This document shows, in pieces, positions 50,882 to 60,004 of a DNA stretch of 64,000 nt; positions within the stretch are counted from its first letter, which is position 1; the number at the start of each line of letters is the position of its first letter. A program made the position numbers and the translations under genes. Source of the DNA: Enteractinococcus fodinae (GTDB lineage: Bacteria > Actinomycetota > Actinomycetes > Actinomycetales > Micrococcaceae); contig NZ_JAVDYJ010000001.1 in NCBI RefSeq assembly GCF_031458395.1, forward strand, positions 62,001 through 126,000. Direction: 5' to 3'. The notes beneath the pieces were generated by a model. The model was not told the DNA's origin, searched no databases, and saw only the letters and a program-made list of their open reading frames with translations.

Positions 50882-51616
50882 TTAACTACCCAGTTCTTTG
50901 GGCTGCTGACCAGATTTCAGCGCGGCCAGACGGGCCTCAATTTCAGTTTGCTGACCAAGGTCCTCTAGCTCTTCGAACTGGGAATCTAACGTGGAAGCGG
51001 CCAGTTCTTCTTGACCACGCACGCGCGCTTCTTCGCGACGGATTTTTTCTTCGAAACGTGCAACCTCAGATGTGGGATCCAATAGGTTGATGGATTTCAC
51101 CGCATCTTGGACCTGTCCCTGTGCCTGGACGGCTTTGGCACGAGCCACGAGCTGATCGCGACGCGACACGAGCTCCTGACGCTTCTGTTTCATCGCTTCC
51201 AAACCCTCTTTGAGTTTGTTCACGACCTCGTTCTGGGACTCGATAGCTGGAGCGGCGGTCTTCGCCGAAGATTCAGCATCCATTTGCCGTTCAATCGCAA
51301 TACGGGCAAGTTTGTCGAACTTTTCGGCACCTGCAGCGTCATCTTGGCCGCGCAGTTCTTCGGCTTTATTCGAAGCTGCCAGAGCCTTTTGTCCCCATGT
51401 GTTGGCCTCTTCGAGGTCCTCGCGATAATCATCTTCGGCCAGACGCAGGTTGCCGATGGTTTGCGCGATCGCGGATTCGGCTTCAGAAATGTTGGCCGTG
51501 TAGTCGCGGATCATCTGATCCAACATTTTCTGGGGGTCTTCTGCTGAGTCCAACATGGCGTGAATGTTAGCTTTTGCCATTTGGGTGATGCGGCCTAGGA
51601 TCGATTGTTTTTCCAT
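50882..51616 (-). CDS. pspA: PspA/IM30 family envelope-stress protein
   Basis: A 244-residue, almost entirely helical protein. It begins QSILGRITQMAKANIHAMLD, then AEDPQKMLDQMIRDYTANIS, the PspA/Vipp1 N-terminal pattern, followed by long coiled coils. These proteins form ESCRT-III-like assemblies on the inner membrane surface and protect it under stress. ATG 51616 is supported by AAAGG about 9 nt upstream. It lies 70 bp after the TPM-domain gene on the same strand, a common actinobacterial pairing. Confidence 0.92.
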   Translation of the reverse strand: MEKQSILGRITQMAKANIHAMLDSAEDPQKMLDQMIRDYTANISEAESAIAQTIGNLRLAEDDYREDLEEANTWGQKALAASNKAEELRGQDDAAGAEKFDKLARIAIERQMDAESSAKTAAPAIESQNEVVNKLKEGLEAMKQKRQELVSRRDQLVARAKAVQAQGQVQDAVKSINLLDPTSEVARFEEKIRREEARVRGQEELAASTLDSQFEELEDLGQQTEIEARLAALKSGQQPKELGS

Positions 51617-51686
51617 AGTGCGTACCTTTCGTCGAACGTAGTATTTGATTACGTGTCTGTCATGGTCGGGGCAGTAGCTAAAGGGT

Positions 51687-53714
51687 TTAGAAACTGCCCC
51701 CGCTGCCTCCACCGAAGCCGCCGCCAATGCCGCCTCCGAATCCACCGCCGGAGCCACCGAAGAATCCGCCACCTCCGCCGCTGGAGCCGCCACCAAACAT
51801 GCCGCCGCCTCCCGAGGATCCACCGCCGCCAAGGATCTGCCCGAGCAGGATGCCACCGAGCACCGCGCTCATGTTCGAGCCGCCGCCACCGCGCGGACCA
51901 CCGTAGTGTTGGTTGAAGTCGGTGTAATTTTCTTCGGCCAGCTGTTGCGCGCGTCGGCCCAACTGGACGGCTTTTTGGGCTTCGCTCAGGGCCTGGACGG
52001 GATCTTGATTGCGCAGTTGCAGTGCCGTGTTGAAGTGCATCTGAGCGGCTGACAGCTTCGTACGAGCATCGTGGCGAACAGCCCCGCGACGGCGGCGGAT
52101 ATAATCGTCGGCCGCGTCAATGCTCGAGCGCGCCCGGTCCATCGTGGGTTCAAAATCACGTCGCGCCACTTCGACTTGCTGTTGGTGATCGCGCAGCGGT
52201 TGCAACGCTTCTACGACTGGGTCGAGAGTGTCTTCTAGCTGATCGAGATCTCGGACAGGATGCCGACTGGGCACTTGGGCCCCAATGCGGTCTGCGGTCT
52301 GTTCTAGGGCTGCGATCTGGGCGGAGAATGACGAGTCCGTGCGATGCTGTGCAGCAAAATTTTTCGCTTCGGCCAGCATATTTTCGGCCTGTCCCAACTC
52401 AATGCCAAGCTGTCGTTGAGCCTGATCTAAGTGGGCAGGCAGTTGTCTGATCGAAGCAAATAACTCTTGGAGCTCTTGGGTGGCATTTTCGGTTTCGTGA
52501 ATGCTCCACGCGGCCCGCGAGAGCTGGCCGTCTTGCAGTTGTTGTTCGGCTTCGCGGATGCGTTCTTGGCCGAAATCTAACAACCCTTTGGCTTGTTCGA
52601 GGTTATCCACGCCTTCTTCTAGCGCTGCCGCATCGTAACTGGCCGATAAGTCTTCGACGGTGCCAATAGCCTGGTCCAACTGTCCTGGAAGCGGTGCAAA
52701 CACGCCCTTCACGCGCTCGAGTGCCTCGGGAGCGTTCTTCTCCAAGTCTCGCAACGTGGCAAAGTCCTGCTCGTGTTCCTGCAACGCCGTCACGACCTGT
52801 GCGCTGCGGTCGAGAATTTCTTTGAGCCAGGCGCGTTGATCTTCTTCCGTATCGGGAATGTGATCATCCAATTGATGCTGCAATTGGAAGGACTGCTGCA
52901 TGTGGTCTTTGGCCTCTTGCAGATCCCGTTGAAACACCTCAACCGCACGATCCCCGTAGGAGGCCTGAGCGAAGCCGATCTCTTGTTCCGCGACCTTGAT
53001 GGCATCGTCGGCTTGAATCAAGGCCGAACCAGCTTGTGTGCGTAATTCAGGGATTGGCATGGCATCCCGAGGATCTTCAGGCGCAGGCTGCTCCACCGGC
53101 CGTCGACGTTGCTTTCGACGTTGGGAGCTCTGATACCAAATGAAAACGGCTACCAGAATGCCGACCGGGATAAGCAGCCACAGCAGACCACCACCGGCGC
53201 CGCCATCTTGTGCAGCGCCCGGGCCGGCGCCGACGTCGCCAGTCGCAGCTGTTGCCAGTCCTTCAACCGCGCCCGCACCGGCCCCGTACCAATCACTGTT
53301 GGACAGCGCTGGCAGGATGTATTCGCGGTCAATGGCCGATTGGTACTCGCGGAAGGGTCCGTCGGAGTGGGCGACGAAGTTATAGAGTCGGTCATCGGTC
53401 GCGATAGCCAGGATGTTGTCGTTGCTGCCTAACTGTTTCTGCTCGGCGACTTGCTGCACCCACGCTTCGGGTTCATCAGGGTTTTCAAACGTGGGTACAT
53501 AGATGACAAAAAGCGTTGCCCCGTGCTCGCTTTGAAGCTCGCGGACCTGGTCTTCGAGGGCATCTTCTTCACTGGGTGACAGGACGTCGGCCTCATCCAC
53601 CACAAAGGTTCCCGGCGGTATGGTTACCGGATCGGCAGCGTGCGCTGGCGCAAGAAAGCCGAAAATCATCAGGCACGACGTCAACAACGCCATCCCGAAT
53701 GTTCTTATCGTCAT
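51687..53714 (-). CDS. TPM-domain secreted/membrane protein with Gly-rich tail
   Basis: A 675-residue protein. A signal peptide (~1-26, ending PAHAAD) leads to a TPM domain (~32-150; FVVDEADVLSPSEEDALEDQ and FVIYVPTF), a transmembrane helix (~175-193), a long coiled-coil region (~220-590), and a C-terminal ~60 residues almost purely Gly/Ser/Phe. TPM domains occur in membrane stress and photosystem-repair proteins, and actinobacterial versions are usually next to pspA, as here. Orientation should put TPM outside and the coiled coils inside, where they could contact PspA. That contact is inference. Confidence 0.85.
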   Translation of the reverse strand: MTIRTFGMALLTSCLMIFGFLAPAHAADPVTIPPGTFVVDEADVLSPSEEDALEDQVRELQSEHGATLFVIYVPTFENPDEPEAWVQQVAEQKQLGSNDNILAIATDDRLYNFVAHSDGPFREYQSAIDREYILPALSNSDWYGAGAGAVEGLATAATGDVGAGPGAAQDGGAGGGLLWLLIPVGILVAVFIWYQSSQRRKQRRRPVEQPAPEDPRDAMPIPELRTQAGSALIQADDAIKVAEQEIGFAQASYGDRAVEVFQRDLQEAKDHMQQSFQLQHQLDDHIPDTEEDQRAWLKEILDRSAQVVTALQEHEQDFATLRDLEKNAPEALERVKGVFAPLPGQLDQAIGTVEDLSASYDAAALEEGVDNLEQAKGLLDFGQERIREAEQQLQDGQLSRAAWSIHETENATQELQELFASIRQLPAHLDQAQRQLGIELGQAENMLAEAKNFAAQHRTDSSFSAQIAALEQTADRIGAQVPSRHPVRDLDQLEDTLDPVVEALQPLRDHQQQVEVARRDFEPTMDRARSSIDAADDYIRRRRGAVRHDARTKLSAAQMHFNTALQLRNQDPVQALSEAQKAVQLGRRAQQLAEENYTDFNQHYGGPRGGGGSNMSAVLGGILLGQILGGGGSSGGGGMFGGGSSGGGGGFFGGSGGGFGGGIGGGFGGGSGGSF

Positions 53715-53904
53715 GGACCCACCTATGTCGTCGACTCGGTATGTCAGGCTCGGACTGATGCCCTGTCTGGAGTTTACCGGTTTCGTTCGACGAATGCGCC
53801 TATCGACGTGAGATGATCAGGCGGCAATGTTGCGTCGTATGACCCGGAGCACGTCGGGAGAATTGGCAGCCTCACATTGTTTGATGTACCGTTCTATACG
53901 CAAA
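53715..53904. other. Gap between TPM gene and metNIQ riboswitch
   Basis: This region holds the divergent promoters of the TPM/PspA unit and the metNIQ unit. No palindromes like those upstream of the orphan metQ copy were found. No gene. Confidence 0.35.
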
Positions 53905-54000
53905 CCATTCAGAGCGACTGAGAGATCTGGCTCGTTGACGTCGCAGCAACCCCCGAAGCTGTTTTGCAGTGTGGGACGGTGCTACTGCCAGGACCAATGG
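53905..54000 (+). ncRNA. SAM-I (S-box) riboswitch upstream of metNIQ
   Basis: The core in order is AGAG, GAGAGA, GGCTC, TGACGTCGCAGCAACC, then GGTGCTA and CCAGG. P1 is CCATT (53905-53909) with AATGG (53996-54000); P2 is GCGAC/GTCGC. The last two bases of P1 form part of the GGAG Shine-Dalgarno (53999-54002) for the metN GTG at 54010. SAM binding would therefore stabilise P1 and hide the ribosome site, a translational off-switch. The other copy (5447-5530) differs in P1 by a paired C-G to T-A change and in P3 loop sequence. Confidence 0.9.
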
Positions 54001-54009
54001 AGTGATGAC

Positions 54010-54852
54010 GTGATTTCTCTCTGCAATGTATCCACCGTTTTTGCTGACCATGGCAAGGACCCCATCACCGCGGTTGATGATGTCAGCCTCGAAGTGCCTC
54101 GCGGCAGTATTCAAGGCATCATTGGGTTTTCCGGTGCCGGGAAGTCCACCCTGCTACGAAACATCAACCTGTTGGAACGGCCCACCCGAGGTCAGGTCCT
54201 CATCGACGGTACCGATCTGACACAACTCAACGAGGAAGCACTGCGTCAAGCCCGTCATCAGATCGGCATGATTTTCCAGGGTTTCAACCTGGTCAATAAC
54301 CTCACGGTCGAACAGAACGTGGAGCTGTCGCTGAAATTTTCCGGTGTCAAAGCCTCGGCACCTCGTCGTGCTCGGGCCGCTGAGGCCCTGGAAATTGTGG
54401 AACTCGCCGACAAGGCAGCCGCCTACCCCGCGCAGCTATCGGGCGGACAAAAACAGCGCGTGGCAATCGCTCGCGCACTGGCAACCCGTCCCCAAGTGTT
54501 GCTCTGCGACGAACCCACCTCAGCACTGGACCCCTTTACTACTGCGACGGTCTTGCAGTACTTGGCTGACATCAATAGAGAATTGGGCATTACGGTTGTC
54601 GTGGTGACCCACGAAATGGAAGTCATCAAAGCGCTCACCGACCACGTGGCCGTGATGGAATCCGGGCGCATTGTCGAGCGTTTCGCCGCCCACCAGCTCC
54701 ACGATCCGGCTTTCTCACCGTCGACTTCCATTGGTCAGTACCTGGTCTCAGATGGCATTCGCATCGACCGCGGTGCACCCCCGCTGGATACGCTGCCGTC
54801 GGGTCTGGAGTCCTCTGACGAGCCGGTTGCTGTGGCAGGAGGGCGAGCCTAA
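54010..54852 (+). CDS. metN: Methionine ABC transporter ATP-binding protein
   Basis: A 280-residue ABC ATPase. Walker A is [13 protein letters not shown]-loop GMIFQGFNL, signature [15 protein letters not shown], Walker [13 protein letters not shown], and H-loop VVTHEM. The C-terminal extension past the ATPase is the ACT-like regulatory part of MetN but appears short (~35 residues), so transinhibition by methionine may be reduced. The GTG at 54010 follows the riboswitch-embedded GGAG by 7 nt. The frame is open upstream but crosses the riboswitch. metI overlaps by 1 bp (TAATG). Confidence 0.93.
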   Translation: MISLCNVSTVFADHGKDPITAVDDVSLEVPRGSIQGIIGFSGAGKSTLLRNINLLERPTRGQVLIDGTDLTQLNEEALRQARHQIGMIFQGFNLVNNLTVEQNVELSLKFSGVKASAPRRARAAEALEIVELADKAAAYPAQLSGGQKQRVAIARALATRPQVLLCDEPTSALDPFTTATVLQYLADINRELGITVVVVTHEMEVIKALTDHVAVMESGRIVERFAAHQLHDPAFSPSTSIGQYLVSDGIRIDRGAPPLDTLPSGLESSDEPVAVAGGRA

Positions 54853-55514
54853 TGGAACGTATCATTGAACTCCGTCCTGAACTGGTCCAGGCCTTACTCG
54901 AAACCTTTGCCATGATCGGCGTCTCGATCCCCATCGCCGTGCTCCTGGGCACTCCATTAGGCATCTGGCTGTTTGTCCACGCACCAGGATCGATCGCGCC
55001 GCAACCACGATTACATGCGATCGTCAGCGGCCTGGTGAACATGCTGCGGTCCTTCCCCTTCCTCATTTTGCTCATTGCCATCATCCCGTTCACGCGGTTC
55101 GTTGTCGGAACAACGGTTGGTACAGCGGCCGCTATTGTGCCGCTGACCATCAACGCGATCCCATACTTTGCGCGATTGGTCGAACAAAACATCTCGCAGC
55201 TGGGTACCGGTGCTGTAGAGGCCTCACGGGCCATGGGTGCGACACACGGCCAAATCATTCGCAACGTGCTGCTCGTAGACGCCCGACCAGGCATCATCGG
55301 GTCCATCACCGTAACGACCGTGAGTTTTATTTCCTACTCCGCCATGGTCGGATTAGTCGGGGGCGGTGGCATTGGCGATTTCGCCATTCGCTACGGCTAC
55401 TACCGATATGAAACGCCGGTGATGTTCGTCGCCGTCGTGCTGATGGTTTTACTAGTCACCGCGGTCCAACTGGGTGGCAACCGCCTGGCGCGGGTCACCG
55501 ATAAACGCATCTAG
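54852..55514 (+). CDS. metI: Methionine ABC transporter permease
   Basis: A 220-residue permease with five hydrophobic helices. It has the MetI signature FVVGTTVGTAAAIVPLTINAIP and the EAA coupling loop around EASRAMGATHGQIIRNVLL. It forms the transmembrane dimer bound by MetN. It overlaps metN by one base and is followed after 52 bp by metQ, so the three are one operon under the SAM riboswitch. Confidence 0.93.
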   Translation: MERIIELRPELVQALLETFAMIGVSIPIAVLLGTPLGIWLFVHAPGSIAPQPRLHAIVSGLVNMLRSFPFLILLIAIIPFTRFVVGTTVGTAAAIVPLTINAIPYFARLVEQNISQLGTGAVEASRAMGATHGQIIRNVLLVDARPGIIGSITVTTVSFISYSAMVGLVGGGGIGDFAIRYGYYRYETPVMFVAVVLMVLLVTAVQLGGNRLARVTDKRI

Positions 55515-55566
55515 CCCCCAGCTCCACCACACCATTTCTTCTCCACTACTCTTCAAAGGATTTGTC

Positions 55567-56481
55567 ATGCCCTTTTTCTCCGCCCAGACCCCAAAGATCA
55601 CGCAGTTCCGCCGCGCTCTGATCACCGGTGTCGCCTCGGCAGCGGCCCTGACCCTCACGAGCTGCGGCCTGACGCAAGCAGGTTCAGCAGCGTCGGAAGA
55701 CAGAACCATCAGTCTCATTGTCACGGAAACACCCCGGTACCAAGAACCCACCGAGATAGCTCGAGAAATACTCGCTGAAGAAGGGTGGGAACTGGAAACG
55801 ACCTATGTCACGGACATCATTCAGCCCAACGAAGCTGTTTCGCAAGGCGAGTATGATGCCAACTTCTTCCAGCATGCGGCCTACCTGCGGCAATTCAATG
55901 ATGACAACCACACCGCGGTAGAGCCCGCGTTCAGCGTGTTCTACTCGCCAAGCGGCGTCTTTTCGTTGAAATACGATTCGTTAGATGCCCTACCCGAGGG
56001 AGCCACGCTGTCGATCCCCGTTGATCGTTCCAATAATGGGCGCGCCCTGCATCTGTTTGCACAAGCCGGCCTCATCGAGGTGGACGAGAGCGTCGAGATT
56101 ACTGAGCTCTCGCAAGCTGACATTACGGCCAATCCCAAATCATTTGAGTTCGTGGAAGTGGATCAGCAATCTTCTGCTCGGACACTTCCTGACGTCGATG
56201 CAGCCTTTGCTTTTGGCAGCTCGGTGGTCGAAGCCGGGTACGAGTACGACGACGTGCTGCTGGCCGTTGAAGAGCACGAGGATTTCTTCCCGTTCACCGT
56301 ATTCCTCAGCGTTGCAGAAGGTGAACGCGATGCAGAGAAAACCCGAGCGTTACAAGAGGCATACCAATCTGATGAAGTCGCTGAATGGTTCGCCGAATAC
56401 ATGAATGGCGTCAATGAATTCAGTGACGCCTACAGCGTCGACAACGTCGAGGAACGCTGGAACGAATTCAACGCCAATTAA
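55567..56481 (+). CDS. metQ: MetQ substrate-binding lipoprotein (operon copy)
   Basis: A 304-residue NlpA/MetQ-family lipoprotein (lipobox LTLTSCGL, Cys ~34). Characteristic parts are YVTDIIQPNEAVSQGEYDAN, FFQHAAYLRQFND and VDRSNNGRALHLF, with EVDQQSSARTLPDVDAAF. AAAGGA precedes ATG 55567; the frame is open upstream but overlaps metI. It shares extensive similarity with the orphan MetQ at 4328-5224, implying duplication. The substrate may be methionine or another sulfur compound, since a sulfur-type monooxygenase follows. Confidence 0.93.
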   Translation: MPFFSAQTPKITQFRRALITGVASAAALTLTSCGLTQAGSAASEDRTISLIVTETPRYQEPTEIAREILAEEGWELETTYVTDIIQPNEAVSQGEYDANFFQHAAYLRQFNDDNHTAVEPAFSVFYSPSGVFSLKYDSLDALPEGATLSIPVDRSNNGRALHLFAQAGLIEVDESVEITELSQADITANPKSFEFVEVDQQSSARTLPDVDAAFAFGSSVVEAGYEYDDVLLAVEEHEDFFPFTVFLSVAEGERDAEKTRALQEAYQSDEVAEWFAEYMNGVNEFSDAYSVDNVEERWNEFNAN

Positions 56482-56535
56482 TGCCACGACATCCCGACTG
56501 CACGCATCTTCAGTCTCAACCCCTAGGAGTCTTTC

Positions 56536-57999
56536 ATGTCTCATCGTCCACTTATTTTGTCCGCCTTCATGATGAACACCACCAGCCATATTCTTGGCGG
56601 TGCGTGGCGTCGAGAGGAGGCACAACAACACCGGTTTAATGAGCTGCAGCACTGGGTGGATCTCGTGAACACCCTGGAAGACGGGGGATTCGACATCGCG
56701 TTTTTCGCTGACGTCGTCGGAGTCTATGGCGACCACGAGGGAGGGTGGGCCTCGCACGTTCGCCGCGGCCTGCAGATTCCGGCCAATGACCCGCTCGTGC
56801 TGCTCTCAGCACTTGCCGCAACGACCCAACGTATCGGCCTGGCACTGACTTCGTCGGTCATCCAAACCCACCCGTATACGTTCGCCCGACAGCTGAGCAC
56901 ACTGGATCACCTCTCGGGAGGTCGGGTCGGGTGGAACATGGTCACCTCGGCGTTAGAAAACGCGCACCGGAATTACGGTGGGGCGGGACTGGCCCAGCAC
57001 GGGGACCGGTACGATCTGGCCGAAGAATATCTGGCGGTCTGCTACAAACTTTGGGAAGGCTCCTGGGATGACGATGCACTATTAGCCGATAAGACCTTAG
57101 CCCATGAGCGTGGCACCGGGCTCCACGCCGACCCGGCGAAAGTCGCCAAGATTCATCACGAAAGCGCAAATTATCAGGTTGAAGGGCCCCACTTGTCAGC
57201 CCCTTCGCCGCAGCGGACGCCACTGATATTCCAAGCGGGGTCTTCACCGCGAGGCCGCCAGGTTGCGGCCGAACACGCCGAAGCGACGTTTTCGATGGCC
57301 CCACGCTTAGCGCAAGCCAAAGATCATGCCGCCGATGTGCGCCGTCGAGCAGTACAATCCGGGCGGCGAGCAGATGACGTAAAATTTATTCAGGGCCTAT
57401 CCTTTGTTATCGGATCGACCGAGGCCGAAGCCAAGGCAAAAGCCGCTGAGTTGGATGACTCGCTTGATGATGACGCGTTGATCGCTCACACCGGCGGCAG
57501 CCTGGGCATCGATCTTGGATACCTTCCGTTAGATCAGCCGATTGGTGAGCTCACCACAGAAGGTTCGCGCGGGCACCTCAATGAGTTGCGAAAGATGAAT
57601 CCCGACGGGACCATGACGGTGCGCGATCTGGCACGGTTCCGCGCCCAGGCAACCCGCGTGACCGGCACCCCGGAACAGATCGTTGATGAATTAGCCCAAT
57701 GGCAGGACGCCGGAATCGATGGGGTGAACGTCATCAACGCAACCCTGCCGGGCAGTTATGTCGAATTCATTGACCATGTTATTCCCGAGTTACGTCGTCG
57801 CGGTATGGCCCGCAGCGAGGCAGAACTGCAAGCCGACACCGGCACCACGCTGCGGGGTCGCCTGACTGGGCAAGACCGTCTGTCCGACACGCATCCGGCC
57901 GCCCAGTACCGGGGTGCCTTCGGGCACTACAGTGCGGCCGCTACGGAACGTTCGAGGGCTGAAGTACTGGGCGAAACCGAGGCCACGACCGGTGTTTAG
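56536..57999 (+). CDS. FMN-dependent monooxygenase of the NtaA/SnaA/DszA family
   Basis: A 487-residue luciferase-fold flavin monooxygenase. NtaA/DszA hallmarks are AWRREEAQQHRFNELQHWVD, GFDIAFFADVVGVYG, SGGRVGWNMVTSAL and QAGSSPRGRQVAAEHAEATF. The family uses FMNH2 from a separate reductase to oxidise nitrilotriacetate, dibenzothiophene sulfone or other organosulfur/amino compounds. It starts 54 bp after metQ with an AGGAG-type site, so it probably belongs to the SAM-riboswitch operon. This suggests scavenging of an imported organosulfur compound, an inference. It converges on the SipW-substrate gene with a 4-bp overlap. Confidence 0.87.
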   Translation: MSHRPLILSAFMMNTTSHILGGAWRREEAQQHRFNELQHWVDLVNTLEDGGFDIAFFADVVGVYGDHEGGWASHVRRGLQIPANDPLVLLSALAATTQRIGLALTSSVIQTHPYTFARQLSTLDHLSGGRVGWNMVTSALENAHRNYGGAGLAQHGDRYDLAEEYLAVCYKLWEGSWDDDALLADKTLAHERGTGLHADPAKVAKIHHESANYQVEGPHLSAPSPQRTPLIFQAGSSPRGRQVAAEHAEATFSMAPRLAQAKDHAADVRRRAVQSGRRADDVKFIQGLSFVIGSTEAEAKAKAAELDDSLDDDALIAHTGGSLGIDLGYLPLDQPIGELTTEGSRGHLNELRKMNPDGTMTVRDLARFRAQATRVTGTPEQIVDELAQWQDAGIDGVNVINATLPGSYVEFIDHVIPELRRRGMARSEAELQADTGTTLRGRLTGQDRLSDTHPAAQYRGAFGHYSAAATERSRAEVLGETEATTGV

Positions 58000-58715
58000 T
58001 TGGTGGGCCGGAACGTCTCGTATTCGAAAGTAATCACATGGTTGGGCTCGTCCTCGGGGTCCATAGACGAGGTGACTTCCGCGTTCCAGGTATCGGTCGC
58101 CTCGACTGAGGTGCCGGCCGGGTCTTCGGCCTTTGCCGTGACCGAGTTCGAGTACGTGCCCTCATCGGGCAGGTCTTCAATGGTGGCAACGAGACACCAG
58201 GTTTCGACCACGGGATCTTCGGTGTCCGAATAGTCTGCGCTGACCGGTGTCGAGCTTTGTGCTCGAGACGAATCCGGCGCGCCCTCGACGGTGCACTCCT
58301 GCGCTGACGGGACTTGGAACAATGTGGTGGTCGCAGCGCCGAAAAAATGGTCGCCCCAGTCGGGTTCAGTGATCGTGTAGCGCAGCCCCTTATTGCCCTG
58401 GCTGATCGACTCGGTCTCCAACGGGATGGCGGTCTGTCGCTCAGACTGCAGCTCGGCGGCGTGTTCGGCTCCCACGGTGAACTTGACGGTGCCATTGGTT
58501 GCTGGCTGGGTCTGACCGGGAGCGCCGGCCGCGAAGTATTCATACCCGCTGCGGGCGGATACCGAAAAACCAGCCTGGTCTTGCCACAGCGCAAGGGTGC
58601 TGCCACCCATGCCAAGCGCGGCGCCGGCTAGCACTGCAGCTCCTGCCAGCATCGTTGGTTGACGCCAGGTAGGGAGCGCGCGGTGGGCACGTCGGCGAGT
58701 CATGGCGTGTTTCAT
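57996..58715 (-). CDS. SipW-dependent-type secreted protein (third substrate)
   Basis: A 239-residue exported protein. A twin-Arg-rich N-terminus (RRRAHRALPTWRQ) precedes a hydrophobic segment ending GMGGSTLALWQDQAG, the alternate signal peptide pattern shared with its two neighbours. The mature part (~195 residues) has four cysteines? Two are clear (QECTVEG, ETWCLVA) and could form a disulfide. Its start overlaps the preceding gene's stop by 4 bp. ATG 58715 or 58703 could start it. It probably forms part of an extracellular assembly processed by the adjacent SipW-type peptidase. Confidence 0.72.
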   Translation of the reverse strand: MKHAMTRRRAHRALPTWRQPTMLAGAAVLAGAALGMGGSTLALWQDQAGFSVSARSGYEYFAAGAPGQTQPATNGTVKFTVGAEHAAELQSERQTAIPLETESISQGNKGLRYTITEPDWGDHFFGAATTTLFQVPSAQECTVEGAPDSSRAQSSTPVSADYSDTEDPVVETWCLVATIEDLPDEGTYSNSVTAKAEDPAGTSVEATDTWNAEVTSSMDPEDEPNHVITFEYETFRPTN

Positions 58716-59356
58716 TGCGTCTCATCTCCCGGGCGAACTTGGTGCAGCTCTACGGTCAGATCTCCGAGGTCGCTGAGCTGGTCCACGCTGTCAGCGCCAA
58801 AACGATCATCAAGTCCCGCGAAATCTAGCTCCACGTGGACTCTGTAGGCTGCCGTGTCACCATCAAGCTGTGTTGGGGTGAGTTCAAGTTCGGTTTCAGT
58901 GCCAAGTGCGGCCCCAGGTTCGGTCAGTTCATTGCCCTCAGCGTCGTACACGCCGTACCGACCAAAAACGGAATCAGGGACCCGCGTGTCAGTATCCCAA
59001 TCGACGAGCAACTTGGCGCGCATGTTATCGCCGGTCAAAGCCACTTCGAAGGGGAACTCGACGGAGACGCTGTCTCCGCTGCGAATGAGGAACTTGTTGG
59101 GATCGATGACCCGCGGTGCCGTGGTCACGTCAGGGGAGGTCTCTTTCCACACCGGATCATCGGTAGCGGTGACGCGCAGGTCCCCGGAGGTCACGAAGTG
59201 CGCTTGGGGCCATGCTGCGTCCTGATTCCACAGGGCGAATGACCCCGCGGCAGCGCCCAGCGCGGCTAGCACAGCCAGCGTGATCCATAGCGGCCATATA
59301 CCGTGCCTGGGTTTGCGTTCGCCCCGCTGACGCGATGCGTTGTGCGTGTGCCTCAT
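58712..59356 (-). CDS. Alternate-type signal peptide protein (second substrate)
   Basis: A 214-residue exported protein. A basic N-terminus (NASRQRGERKPRHG) is followed by a hydrophobic stretch and AAAGSFALWNQDAAW, the alternate-type signal motif. The mature region repeats a plan seen in the 60005-60679 protein: LxVTATDDPVW, PRVIDPNKFLIRSGDSVSVE, then GDNMRAKLLVDWD and a C-terminal LDDRFGADSVDQLSDL. It overlaps both neighbours by 4 bp, so the trio is translationally coupled. Likely a TasA-like or pilin-like subunit; function inferred from context. Confidence 0.75.
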   Translation of the reverse strand: MRHTHNASRQRGERKPRHGIWPLWITLAVLAALGAAAGSFALWNQDAAWPQAHFVTSGDLRVTATDDPVWKETSPDVTTAPRVIDPNKFLIRSGDSVSVEFPFEVALTGDNMRAKLLVDWDTDTRVPDSVFGRYGVYDAEGNELTEPGAALGTETELELTPTQLDGDTAAYRVHVELDFAGLDDRFGADSVDQLSDLGDLTVELHQVRPGDETQ

Positions 59357-59949
59357 GACTTCTCCGCTTGTTTACGACGCCGGTCCTGGATCAGGCCGGA
59401 CGCGATCGCGTAGATGGCGTAACCAAAGAGGCCGGTCGCGGCCGCACCAATCAGGAGGTTGCGATGCTCTCCAACGGCCAGGGATACGTGGCCGACGTAG
59501 GGGACGTGGTAAATCACTTTGCCCATAATCTGTCCGCCGACAATAGGGTTGTCGTTGTTACCGTTCGCGTCGCCGCGGGTGACGTATGAGATGGCCGTGT
59601 CGCCGGTCCGATGGGCAACAATCCGGTGGGTAATCAACGTTGGGTCCCCTGAAACCGGCTGAAAGGTAACCACGTCACCAACAGCATAGCTATCTTGCGG
59701 GACCGAGATCACCATATCCCCGGGTGAATAAGTGGGCTCCATCGAGCTACTGAGGACCGTGAGGCCGGCCCCACCCAGCATTTTCGGCACCACAACGACG
59801 GCGCCAAGAATAAGAAGTAGACCCACCAGCACAGTGGTAAACATCCCAGAGAGCACACCCCGCCATATACCCGGCTCTTTCACCGCTTGGCGGTGACGGG
59901 GCTGATCAGTTGCTTGGTGTGAGCGTCGAGCGTCTGATCTGGTTTCCAT
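59353..59949 (-). CDS. sipW: Signal peptidase I, SipW (ER/archaeal) type
   Basis: A 198-residue membrane protease with an N-terminal helix (~33-55) and a C-terminal helix (~160-182). The catalytic serine is in LTVLSSSMEPTYSPGD. The usual bacterial lysine is replaced by histidine in DPTLITHRIVAH, the mark of the ER/archaeal/SipW class, and RGDANGNNDNPIV is the conserved Asp region. It cleaves signal peptides of a restricted set of secreted proteins. Three such candidates flank it in the same operon, two overlapping its transcript by 4 bp and one upstream. Confidence 0.9.
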   Translation of the reverse strand: METRSDARRSHQATDQPRHRQAVKEPGIWRGVLSGMFTTVLVGLLLILGAVVVVPKMLGGAGLTVLSSSMEPTYSPGDMVISVPQDSYAVGDVVTFQPVSGDPTLITHRIVAHRTGDTAISYVTRGDANGNNDNPIVGGQIMGKVIYHVPYVGHVSLAVGEHRNLLIGAAATGLFGYAIYAIASGLIQDRRRKQAEKS

Positions 59950-60004
59950 GATGCTTACCTAACTGTGCTGGTGAGTACTACGATTTAGACCGGGCTACAT
60001 CGAT

